Part shown: one piece after another, positions 1 through 6,827 of the stretch
Layout: the number at the start of each line of letters is the position of its first letter
How positions within the stretch are numbered: the first letter of the stretch is position 1
NCBI GenBank assembly: GCA_019308745.1
Contig: JAFDHO010000013.1
Coordinates: 1-42,383 of the forward strand
DNA from: Deltaproteobacteria bacterium
GTDB taxonomy: Bacteria; Desulfobacterota; DSM-4660; Desulfatiglandales; HGW-15
Reading direction: 5' to 3'
DNA: 42,383 nt
The notes under the pieces: model-generated
Told to the model about the DNA's origin: nothing
The model's input: the letters and a program-made list of their open reading frames with translations, nothing else
Databases searched by the model: none
Program-made: the position numbers and the translations under genes

Positions 1-53
1 CGCTGGGTTACTACGTTGATGACAATGGGGTCTTACAGATCTTGAACCGCTAA
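1..53 (+). CDS. C-terminal end of an unidentified protein (5' end outside window)
   Basis: The reading frame beginning at base 3 stays open to a TAA at 51-53 and gives a 16-residue tail ending GVLQILNR. The gene starts to the left of the window. The tail is too short to assign a family, and I cannot exclude that this is a chance open frame. The next plus-strand gene, the antitoxin at 177, starts about 120 bases later. Confidence 0.35.
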   Translation, partial: LGYYVDDNGVLQILNR

Positions 54-176
54 TACCGCGCCCATGGCGCTATTGAGAGGCCTGAGCCATTTTATCTCTG
101 AAACTCCTGTCAAACACTACCAAAAAAGCCTAGGGACACCGCTATTTCGGGAGAGAGTCCTGAGGAGGTTCAGAAA

Positions 177-368
177 TTGCTCGATGATGCAGAACCTTTC
201 AGGGTTCCTCGCCCTGCCCGTGTACCGGTCTCCCTCCGAATGGACCCCTTTGATATTTCGATCATAAAAAGACTCGCTCGCAAGAAAGGCATCCCTCACA
301 CCCAACTCATGGCAATGTGGCTTCGCGAAAGAATCGAAAGAGAAAAGAAAATTCATGATTTAGGATAA
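177..368 (+). CDS. CopG/BrnA-like ribbon-helix-helix antitoxin
   Basis: A 63-residue basic protein whose second half has the pattern of CopG/BrnA antitoxins: a short strand (VPVSLRMDP), then a helix with KRLARKKGIPHTQLM, then MWLRERIEREK. Proteins of this kind bind DNA as dimers and usually neutralise a BrnT or RelE-type toxin while autoregulating. I chose the TTG at 177 because AGGAGG lies at 163-168, eight bases upstream. The same frame is open back to about 102 (with GESPEEVQKL just upstream), so a longer protein from a rarer start is possible. No toxin gene is visible on either side: the region upstream holds only the end of another gene and the downstream region has no recognisable toxin. 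It may be an orphan antitoxin or a TA remnant. Confidence 0.55.
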   Translation: MLDDAEPFRVPRPARVPVSLRMDPFDISIIKRLARKKGIPHTQLMAMWLRERIEREKKIHDLG

Positions 369-647
369 ACTCCATGATTCTGAGTGCTCGAACGAGCGAA
401 GCGAGTGAGCGAGAGATTTTCTTAAAAGGATTTCAGCTTCGGGGAGTTCATCAGGCCCAGCTTTGGCGCATTCCGGGGCAAACCCATGGGGATCAAGGTT
501 GGGTTTTCCCGGAAGTGGTCAGTTACATCAAGGAAAAGATCTGGCACGAAAACCAGGAGATTCACCCCCAGGCCGACGACGCCATTGTTTTTGAGGCCGA
601 CGTGGCAGGAACTGACGCCCTCAAGGGTTCACAGTTGGTAGGTGTAA
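369..647. other. Region between antitoxin and tRNA-Glu; no confident gene
   Basis: Several frames are open here on both strands (one plus frame from ATG 374 runs into the tRNA-Glu gene), but none gives a recognisable domain. An ORF that reads through a tRNA gene is an unlikely real CDS. Bases 384-413 carry a purine-rich motif with repeated GAGCGA/GCGAG words. I read this stretch as degraded coding sequence or spacer. Confidence 0.3.
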
Positions 648-725
648 TGGCGTCCCCAAGGGGATTTGAACCCCTGTTGCCGGATTGAAAGCCCGGTGTC
701 CTGGACCTGGCTAGACGATGGGGAC
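648..725 (-). tRNA. tRNA-Glu (UUC)
   Basis: On the minus strand the cloverleaf starts GTCCCCA at 725 and closes with TGGGGAC, discriminator G and an encoded CCA at 650-648. The anticodon loop is CTTTCAA within a CCGG-type stem, giving anticodon UUC for glutamate. The T arm has GTTCAAATC. The length is 78 nt. It is the last gene of a minus-strand tRNA cluster and is probably co-transcribed with tRNA-Lys upstream. Confidence 0.93.
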
Positions 726-785
726 GCTGGTATTTCAAGCAATCATAAGGCTTCTACCATCTGCTCCAGTTTAGCTCCGGTGTTG

Positions 786-859
786 TTCCGCCAGAAGGCG
801 GGGTGTCCTGGACTCCCGCGAGGCGGGATCTACGACTGGCTAAACCAGACGATGGGGAC
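786..859 (-). pseudogene. Broken second copy of tRNA-Glu with an insertion in the D arm
   Basis: Read on the minus strand from 859, this begins with the same GTCCCCATCGTCT as the intact tRNA-Glu, and later repeats GTCCAGGACAC at the D-stem/anticodon-stem boundary. Between these blocks lie about 20 extra bases containing a small hairpin (TCCCGC-GAG-GCGGGA, plus strand 814-828). The anticodon arm is CCGCC-TTCT-GGCGG, so the loop has only four bases, and no T arm or 3' acceptor strand follows. It cannot make a normal tRNA. It looks like a partial tandem duplicate of tRNA-Glu that has been interrupted and has decayed. Confidence 0.6.
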
Positions 860-989
860 GCTCCTCAATTTCCAACAGGAGATGGCCCAATAACCATATT
901 CCTGACTTGGAAATCCTTTTGCTACCGGATAGCGTATGAATGGCCACCGCCGAGGGTTGCCCCTCAAGTGGGTCCGAAGCCAATACCTA

Positions 990-1066
990 TGGTGGGCCGT
1001 GCAGGAATCGAACCTGCGGCCAACGGATTAAAAGTCCGCTGCTCTACCTGACTGAGCTAACGGCCC
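990..1066 (-). tRNA. tRNA-Lys (UUU)
   Basis: Minus-strand cloverleaf starting GGGCCGT at 1066 and closing ACGGCCC, discriminator A and encoded CCA at 992-990. The D arm is GCTCAGTCAGGTAGAGC, the anticodon loop CTTTTAA (anticodon UUU), and the T loop GTTCGATTC. It is 77 nt long and the first gene of the minus-strand tRNA cluster. Confidence 0.95.
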
Positions 1067-1082
1067 CTTTCGAGAAGCTTAA

Positions 1083-1111
1083 AAATTAATATCTTTCGCC
1101 CATCTTGTCAA
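1083..1111 (-). promoter_or_regulatory. Probable promoter of the tRNA-Lys/tRNA-Glu cluster
   Basis: On the minus strand a perfect TTGACA (plus 1106-1111) lies 17 bases from a weak -10 (TAATTT, plus 1083-1088). The start point would fall roughly ten bases before mature tRNA-Lys. The -10 match is poor, so the exact hexamer is uncertain. Confidence 0.45.
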
Positions 1112-1155
1112 AAGGTTTTTGGAAGGCCTTGTTCTTTTCAAGGAGCAATACCGAT

Positions 1156-2205
1156 CTATCCCTTCAGGAAGATCTTCTCAATGACGAGGCCCAGTTCCTC
1201 CCCATTGGGTAAATAGGGATAGTTCCACTGGCGGGGGCCAGGAAGACAGTTTCCAAAGGGGCGGTTGCACGCCACTCTTCCATCTGGTCCCAGGCAGCCG
1301 GTCGTCATAAAGGGAGTCCCGCTGTTGATAATTTCCATGAGGACCGTTTCTTCAAGCCCAAAATGGGTTATACGCCCTTCCGGATCAAACCCCATATCAT
1401 TATGCCTGCTCCTTCCGCTTTCAATGAGATAACGTGCAAGCTGTATTCTCAAATAACTGGACCAGGGGGGCTGGGGCCGGTCTGCCAGCACGGAGCCGTC
1501 CTCAGCATAGAAAGAGAAAAGATGATTGGCAACGCCCATGTTCCACAGCTCATCCATCAAACGAACCATTTCATATTCTGTCTCCCCCATCCCCACCATG
1601 AGATGGACGCCGACCTGGTATCTCCCAAAGACCTTGAGACTCGTCTCCATAGTCTGCCAGTACCTTTCATACCTGTGCGGGCCTCCCACGCCATTTCCGC
1701 GATATCTTTCAAAGAGTTGCTTGTTGGCCAGGTCCAGGGCAATACCCACCTTGTCAACACCCATGTCTTTGAGAACGACCAGGTCATCCTCTTTGATGAG
1801 GGTCGGGCTCAAAAGGACGGACACCGGAACTTCCGTCTCCTTCTTGAGCCGTCGTGCCATTTTTATTGTGTCGTCCCCGGCCTTTCCGTTCGTTATCATA
1901 GAGATGCAGCTCCGTTTCACATATCCTGGCGCGTGATTGATCCCATCGATGATCTGATCAAAGGGATACAAGGGCCAGTCCACATGGATGAAGCTTTTTT
2001 CATGATACTGACCCGGTCGCCTCTTGGCCAGGCCGCAGTAGGCGCAGTTGGCGGAGCAGCCTTCGGGATAATAGAGGAGGATATTGACACACCTATTTAC
2101 CGCATCCCGGTACATCCTCCCTCGGATGAAGCCAAGGGCGATTGCCGTGGCACGACTGATCTTGGCATATTCAGGACTGCAAATTCTTCTTGATAACCGA
2201 TTCAT
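1156..2205 (-). CDS. Radical SAM enzyme, LipS1/LipS2-like (BioB/LipA-related fold)
   Basis: With the ATG at 2205 the protein has 349 residues. The radical SAM motif CSANCAYC sits at about residues 50-57 and would bind the SAM-cleaving [4Fe-4S] cluster. A second cysteine set, CX8CX6C, lies near the C-terminus (GCLGPDGRVAC...NC) and suggests an auxiliary cluster, as sulphur-inserting enzymes of the lipoyl/biotin type have. GxGET and the barrel residues around VGVHLMVGMGE resemble BioB-type proteins. It follows the lipoate-protein ligase and GcvH-like genes in the same direction, so I infer a role in inserting sulphur into octanoyl groups (LipS1/LipS2 pathway) rather than classical LipA. Only one such gene is in the window, whereas LipS1 and LipS2 normally act together, so the partner must lie elsewhere if this is right. 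The frame is open to a TTG at 2265, but conserved-looking sequence starts near 2205. Confidence 0.7.
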   Translation of the reverse strand: MNRLSRRICSPEYAKISRATAIALGFIRGRMYRDAVNRCVNILLYYPEGCSANCAYCGLAKRRPGQYHEKSFIHVDWPLYPFDQIIDGINHAPGYVKRSCISMITNGKAGDDTIKMARRLKKETEVPVSVLLSPTLIKEDDLVVLKDMGVDKVGIALDLANKQLFERYRGNGVGGPHRYERYWQTMETSLKVFGRYQVGVHLMVGMGETEYEMVRLMDELWNMGVANHLFSFYAEDGSVLADRPQPPWSSYLRIQLARYLIESGRSRHNDMGFDPEGRITHFGLEETVLMEIINSGTPFMTTGCLGPDGRVACNRPFGNCLPGPRQWNYPYLPNGEELGLVIEKIFLKG

Positions 2206-2328
2206 CTCATTAGCCACAAACTCACACAGACACAGACATTTTGTCCGGCGGACATGGCCGAACAAATAATGCCATCCGCCTTCGGCAGAATGGAGAAACT
2301 TTTGCCGGCACCTGGCCGTGCGCCGTGC

Positions 2329-3399
2329 TTACAGTCTCACCTGATTTTCCTTGGCCATCATGATAGCTCGAATCAGGCTTTCGGGCTCGAGGCCATAGAT
2401 CATATCCTTGCGCCACTCTCTAATGACCTTTTCTCTAATACTCTCTTCCCTGGCAGAGGCCCAGCGGAGCGCGCTTTCCAGGCGACCCAAATCCTCTTCT
2501 GCTGCAAAGAAATCCCCTGTAATGATGACGTTCTCTATTGAACCACCGGAGAGGGAAAGATATACCTCGAGGAGACCCGCCCCAGTCTTCAATCGACCTA
2601 TTCCCATTCTGGACCTCGGGTGTTTGTGGGAGAAGATCCAATCCCTGTTTCTGTACCGATTGACTATGAGCCGGTCAATGTTTTCCCTTTCCCATTCATC
2701 AGGCTCCGAGTCCTTGAGCCCGATGTCCAACTCCCTTTCAAAGGACCCCTGGATCGAGTCCATAACCTCCCATACCTGAATATCCCTTCCGGTCTCCCTC
2801 CTTACGGTTGTCATGCGCTGGCTGAAGCAGTTGTATCCTTTGTCCTGGACCTTGATTAAGGGAGTGTTCATGATATCGAGCATGAGTGGTATATCGAAAT
2901 CCACCAGAAGGCTGGTATGAAACAGCAGTCCCCTCCCCTTCTCCGAAGCTGCAGACAGGCCGGCTATCTTCCTGCCTTCCACCTCCAGGTCGTTTTTCGG
3001 CCTGAAGCGGGCCTTGATATGGAATCTCTCCAGGGCCCTGCAAAGAACCCGGCCAAGGGATTGGAAAATCCCGCCCACGGTACCGCCATTCAAACAGGGA
3101 TGATTTATCCCTATTCCCAGACCCAGGGCGACGATTTCAGGACCCATGATCACCGTTCCCCCACCCGTACTTCTCCTGTTGTATTCAATCCCCCTTGCCA
3201 TACACCTCTCCAGTCTCAGGGCGGCCTCAATGTCTTGATATTTTCCGATAATGACAGATGGGACAAAAGTGTAGAGGTGCAGAACAGGGGGAGAATCATG
3301 TTCAGTGACAGATAGGGGCAGGCTATCATCCACTGCCAGGCCTTCCGCAGTAGAAACAGGAACAGACACATCCTTGAATAATCGCCAGGATTCCTTCAT
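2329..3399 (-). CDS. lplA: Lipoate-protein ligase A family protein (two-domain)
   Basis: About 356 residues from the ATG at 3399 (the frame is open to 3477). The biotin/lipoate ligase core is present: SVIIGKYQD, then RRSTGGGTV, the signature of the lipoyl-AMP binding loop, then the NDLEVEGRKIAG-type motif with the catalytic lysine. A C-terminal accessory domain (about the last 100 residues, SRMGIGRLKTGAGLLEVYL) corresponds to the LplA C-terminal/LplB part, so ligase and accessory domain are fused. It would activate lipoate or octanoate with ATP and transfer it to a lysine of a carrier protein. The GcvH-like gene just upstream is the obvious acceptor and the radical SAM gene downstream a likely partner. 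Confidence 0.85.
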   Translation of the reverse strand: MKESWRLFKDVSVPVSTAEGLAVDDSLPLSVTEHDSPPVLHLYTFVPSVIIGKYQDIEAALRLERCMARGIEYNRRSTGGGTVIMGPEIVALGLGIGINHPCLNGGTVGGIFQSLGRVLCRALERFHIKARFRPKNDLEVEGRKIAGLSAASEKGRGLLFHTSLLVDFDIPLMLDIMNTPLIKVQDKGYNCFSQRMTTVRRETGRDIQVWEVMDSIQGSFERELDIGLKDSEPDEWERENIDRLIVNRYRNRDWIFSHKHPRSRMGIGRLKTGAGLLEVYLSLSGGSIENVIITGDFFAAEEDLGRLESALRWASAREESIREKVIREWRKDMIYGLEPESLIRAIMMAKENQVRL

Positions 3400-3510
3400 G
3401 GGGGACACCATCTCAACGGAACGAGGCCTCCCATCGCCTAACGGGAGGCCAGGGCTCCAACACAAAAGAGATAACAAGAGGGGGAAATCTCCTTCGATAA
3501 ATCCCCTTGC

Positions 3511-3951
3511 CTAGGCCTTGGCCCTTTCTTCCTCCGCCCTTTTTATCTCTTCTTCAATAAAAGCAACGACGGCATCACCATGAATCAGGTTTTCCAACTC
3601 GGACTCGAGATCATCGGTGGCCTCGATGACGACTATCCAGCCTTCTCCGTAAGGATCGCTGTTTATGAGCGTCGTATCCTCCTCAAGCTCTTCGTTGATC
3701 TCAACGATCTCTCCGGAGATGGGAGCAACAAGGTTTCCGATCCATTTCCTTGATTGGATCTTTCCGCAGACTTCTCCCTGGCTCACCTCATCCTCCTCGT
3801 CAGGGAAATCAACAAAGACGATGTCCCCTGCCTCCTTTTGGAAGAAGTCCGTCATACCCACAGTCACCCTCGTCCCATCGACCCGGGCCCAGCTATGTTC
3901 CCGATGGTAATAGAGATCATCCGGCATGTTGTAACCTTTGATATCAGCCAT
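3511..3951 (-). CDS. GcvH-like lipoyl carrier protein
   Basis: 146 residues from the ATG at 3951, chosen over a GTG six bases upstream because AAGGAGG is better spaced for it. It has the glycine cleavage H-protein fold: YYHREHSWARVDG at the start, GDIVFVDFPDEE, then the lipoyl-lysine hairpin GKIQSRKWIG with the acceptor Lys at about residue 69, followed by VAPISGEIVEIN and the GWIVVIE strand. Canonical H proteins have S-V-K-A at the modified site; here it is S-R-K-W, so it may be a dedicated carrier variant. The C-terminus is extended by a charged Glu/Lys-rich helix. No gcvT or gcvP is nearby. Its place next to lplA and a LipS-like enzyme supports lipoylation. Confidence 0.8.
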   Translation of the reverse strand: MADIKGYNMPDDLYYHREHSWARVDGTRVTVGMTDFFQKEAGDIVFVDFPDEEDEVSQGEVCGKIQSRKWIGNLVAPISGEIVEINEELEEDTTLINSDPYGEGWIVVIEATDDLESELENLIHGDAVVAFIEEEIKRAEEERAKA

Positions 3952-4058
3952 TCGCACACCCTCCTTCTCTTTAGGCTATTGCGCACATCCTTTCAACGGC
4001 TCTACGATAGGAAAATGAGAGCGGGGCTTCCCCGGACCGCGGTCATGGCCCTGTTCTT

Positions 4059-5354
4059 TCATTTCTTGAATCTGGCCTGTACCGCCCGGGCATGAATGGG
4101 CAAGCCCTCTGCCTCTGCGAGCGTGACGATTACGTCCCTCAGCCCCTCCAAGCCGGATCTGCTAAGGTATTGGAAAGTGGGTTTCTTGATGAAATCGTCT
4201 ATGGATAACCCTGAAAACATCCTGGCACACTGACCCGTGGGGAGAACATGGTTGGTCCCCGAAGCATAATCTCCCACCGGAACGGGCGCGTAGGGTCCCA
4301 AGAAGATAGACCCGGCATGTCTTATCTTGTTCAAGGTAATAAAGGGGTCCTCCGTCAGGATCTGCAGGTGTTCGGTCGCGTACTCATTGGTGAAATCTAT
4401 GGCCGCCTCCATATCATCCGCAATCAGCACATGGGAGTGCTTGGAGATCGATGACTGGAATATCTCTTTCCTGGGGAGGGTGTCGAACTGATCATCGATC
4501 AATCTGCAGACCTTTTCAGCCAGGATCTCTGATGTAGTCACCAGTACGGCTGCTGAGTCTGGATCATGTTCGATTTGTGACAGGAAATCCACGGCGATCC
4601 ATTCCGGATCCCCGGTCTCATCCGCCAATATCAAGGCCTCACTTGGTCCTGCAGGAGAATCGATATCCACTTGGCCATAGACCGCCATCTTAGCGGCGGT
4701 GACATACTTGTTTCCAGGACCCACGATTTTATCAACGCGGGGTATGGTCTCGGTACCGTAAGCAAGACTCGCAACACCCCATGGTCCTCCGACTTTGAAC
4801 ACCTCGTCGCACCCGGCTATGTCAGCTGCCACGAGCGTTGCGGGATTCGCAACCATTCCCTTGTTCGGAGGCGTAACAGCGACTACCTTTCCAACACCCG
4901 CGACTTTTGCTGGTAGTACCGTCATGAGTATAGAACTCGGATAGGCCGCCGTGCCTCCTGGTATATAGCAACCAACGATATCCATGGGTCTCGTAATACG
5001 GCCGGCCAGGATACCCTCCTTGATCTCTATGGACCACATCTCCCTTTCCCGTTGGGCCCGGTGAAACCTGACAATGTTCTCGGCAGCAACCTTCAGGCCG
5101 TCCACCACCCTATCATTCACCTGCTTATAAGCCAGATCTATCTCTTCCCTTGTGACCTTCAGGTCGGCAGGAGAAATATCTTCCTTGTGTTTCTTGTAAT
5201 GTCGGAGTGAGACCGAATCCCCGTTCTCCCTTATGTCCTTCACGATCTTAAGGGTCTCTTCGTATATGGACGAGATGTCCTCCATGGATCTCTCCATGAT
5301 GGACCTTCTCTTCTCGGAGTCCAGGTCACTTATTCTTTGAGGTTCTATGATCAT
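4059..5354 (-). CDS. hisD: Histidinol dehydrogenase family protein (HisD or paralogue)
   Basis: 431 residues, the normal HisD length. Visible motifs: [47 protein letters not shown] (the Gln and His zinc ligands), YATEHLQ (catalytic Glu-His), GDYASGTNH and the terminal [10 protein letters not shown] (Glu and His). All expected zinc and catalytic residues therefore seem present, consistent with NAD-dependent oxidation of L-histidinol to histidine. Several family signatures are altered: [12 protein letters not shown] instead of the usual GGAQA-type, and [11 protein letters not shown] instead of PT-G-AR-SS. No other his gene is nearby, so a HisD paralogue acting on another amino or hydroxy alcohol is possible. 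The start overlaps the stop of the Nudix gene by four bases (ATGA), so the two are co-translated. Confidence 0.75.
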   Translation of the reverse strand: MIIEPQRISDLDSEKRRSIMERSMEDISSIYEETLKIVKDIRENGDSVSLRHYKKHKEDISPADLKVTREEIDLAYKQVNDRVVDGLKVAAENIVRFHRAQREREMWSIEIKEGILAGRITRPMDIVGCYIPGGTAAYPSSILMTVLPAKVAGVGKVVAVTPPNKGMVANPATLVAADIAGCDEVFKVGGPWGVASLAYGTETIPRVDKIVGPGNKYVTAAKMAVYGQVDIDSPAGPSEALILADETGDPEWIAVDFLSQIEHDPDSAAVLVTTSEILAEKVCRLIDDQFDTLPRKEIFQSSISKHSHVLIADDMEAAIDFTNEYATEHLQILTEDPFITLNKIRHAGSIFLGPYAPVPVGDYASGTNHVLPTGQCARMFSGLSIDDFIKKPTFQYLSRSGLEGLRDVIVTLAEAEGLPIHARAVQARFKK

Positions 5355-5893
5355 AGATGCCTTTCATACTCCTTTCTGCTGAAGTTTTCTCGCCTGCAAT
5401 AGTCCTTGAGCGCATCCACCGTACTCTGAAATGCGAGCTCCTGCCAGGGTATCTCATCCAAGGAATAGAGCCTTGCATCATCCGTCTCATCCCCTACGAT
5501 CAGGTCCCCTGATTTGTGCTCTGCGATGTAAACAACGACCACCTCCGTTTTCCCGCCGTAGGAATAAATGCCGAGCAGATCCTTCAACTCGATCCTTACC
5601 CCACACTCCTCTTCTGCCTCCCTTAGGGCCGCTTTCCTGATCTCCTCGCCCCTATCCACAAACCCGCCCGGCATCACCCACTTGCCTTTCTGGGGGTCTA
5701 TCGCCCGCTTCAACAGAATCACTTTGTCGCCGACTTCCACGATGGAACAGACGACCAACTTAGGATCAAGGTAAAAGACAAACTCGCAGTCCTTGCAGAC
5801 CAGCCTGGAAGGTTCCTGCTCTTTGATATTCTTGTTCTCCAGGTGGCCCCCGCAAACCGGGCAAAATTTATATGTATATTGTTGATGATGCAT
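5351..5893 (-). CDS. Nudix hydrolase with N-terminal zinc ribbon
   Basis: I start it at the ATG at 5893 (180 residues), preceded by an AAGAG element; the frame is open to 5959. Residues 10-40 contain two CxxC pairs (CPVCGG, CKDCEF) forming a zinc ribbon as in NADH pyrophosphatase-like Nudix proteins. The Nudix box fits GX5EX7REXXEEXG exactly (GGFVDRGEEIRK, then REAEEECG). It should hydrolyse a nucleoside diphosphate linked to another group, using Mg2+ bound by the box glutamates. The substrate cannot be told. It heads the hisD-gcvH-lplA-radical SAM string. Confidence 0.85.
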   Translation of the reverse strand: MHHQQYTYKFCPVCGGHLENKNIKEQEPSRLVCKDCEFVFYLDPKLVVCSIVEVGDKVILLKRAIDPQKGKWVMPGGFVDRGEEIRKAALREAEEECGVRIELKDLLGIYSYGGKTEVVVVYIAEHKSGDLIVGDETDDARLYSLDEIPWQELAFQSTVDALKDYCRRENFSRKEYERHL

Positions 5894-6068
5894 TTTATCA
5901 ACTCTTTTTTCGCTTTTTGGCCCTGTCATTAAATGCTTGACTCCGAATCTTTCTATCACTTACCCTAAACATAGGCAAGATCAATAATCCAGGCATTGAG
6001 AAATTCTCCCGAACTCTCTGATTTTAGTGATTGTTCTTGGACGCAGATATAGGACGGATCTAGGGCCC

Positions 6069-6695
6069 ATGACCTCTGGCGACTATCCTAAAGAAGTTAT
6101 TCTCAGGGACGGGACGGGCGTGACCCTCAGGCCCGTTGAAGAGGCTGATGCCAGGGCCCTTTGCCGTTTGTTCGACCGAATCCCGGAGCATGATAGGTGG
6201 TTTCTTGGCGAGGATGTCAGGGACCCGCAAGTGATCCAGAACTGGATGAGTATGGAGGAACGGGGAAAGGGTTTTTCCATCGCCTCCATCCTCGAAGGAA
6301 GAATCCTCGGGTTGGCAACCCTCCACAGGACCCATTTCGGATCAAAGAGCCATATTGGGGAAATAGAGATATCTGTGGATCCGGAGTTTCGGGAAAGACA
6401 CCTTGCAACATGGATGTTGCTCGAACTCATTAACCTGGCCATGTCAGCAGAATTGGAGATCCTGGCTATGTACCTCGCCGAGGATAGGGATTCCGCCCTG
6501 CTCGGCAGCCTCAAGAGACTCGGTTTCAAAGCGGAGGCCGTCCTCAGGAGTTTCTTGAAAGACAGGGAGGGCAACCTCCACAACATGGTCATCATGGTCA
6601 AACACCTGGACATTGGCCTTTCCAATGGTGATGGCTTCGAAAAAAGTCCGAAAACGCTCATTTCTGCCATTCCTGCGAAAGCAGGAATTCAGTGA
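6069..6695 (+). CDS. GNAT-family acetyltransferase
   Basis: 209 residues from ATG 6069; the frame is open to a GTG at 6027. The N-terminus, YPKEVILRDGTGVTLRPV, is the usual opening of a GNAT domain of the type found in protein or small-molecule acetyltransferases. The acetyl-CoA region is around EIEISVDPEFRERHLATWML, where the usual R/Q-x-x-G-x-A loop is degenerate (RERHLATW). Activity or cofactor binding may therefore be altered. The last ten or so residues (ending SAIPAKAGIQ) are encoded inside a dispersed palindromic repeat, so the native C-terminus was replaced or extended by the repeat. Confidence 0.75.
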   Translation: MTSGDYPKEVILRDGTGVTLRPVEEADARALCRLFDRIPEHDRWFLGEDVRDPQVIQNWMSMEERGKGFSIASILEGRILGLATLHRTHFGSKSHIGEIEISVDPEFRERHLATWMLLELINLAMSAELEILAMYLAEDRDSALLGSLKRLGFKAEAVLRSFLKDREGNLHNMVIMVKHLDIGLSNGDGFEKSPKTLISAIPAKAGIQ

Positions 6696-6787
6696 TTTCA
6701 AGACGTTCTGGATACCGGATCAAGTCCGGCATGACGGTTTTGGGACTTTTTACGGGCGTATCAATTTTGACTTTTTACGAGTTCATG
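6641..6787. repeat. Dispersed palindromic intergenic repeat (REP/MITE-like)
   Basis: It contains two tight hairpins, TTCCTGC-gaaa-GCAGGAA at 6670-6687 and CCGGA-tcaag-TCCGG at 6715-6729. These are followed by two similar short T-rich phrases (GGGACTTTTTACG and TTGACTTTTTACGAG). The wording is that of repeat families scattered through many proteobacterial genomes, familiar as the protein tail IPAKAGIQ and the phrase WIPDQVRHD when translated. No second copy occurs in this window. It overlaps the 3' end of the GNAT gene and separates it from uvrC. Confidence 0.7.
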
Positions 6788-6827
6788 CCATTTGGTGCCT
6801 GGAATTTGTGATCCTGGTCCCATAACC

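Noticed and set aside
374-688. 104-codon plus-strand ORF
   Set aside because: It runs through the tRNA-Glu gene and has no recognisable domain; competing frames are equally open.
1363-2193. Long plus-strand ORF of 276 codons
   Set aside because: It is antisense to the radical SAM gene, whose cysteine motifs and operon context show the minus frame is the real one.
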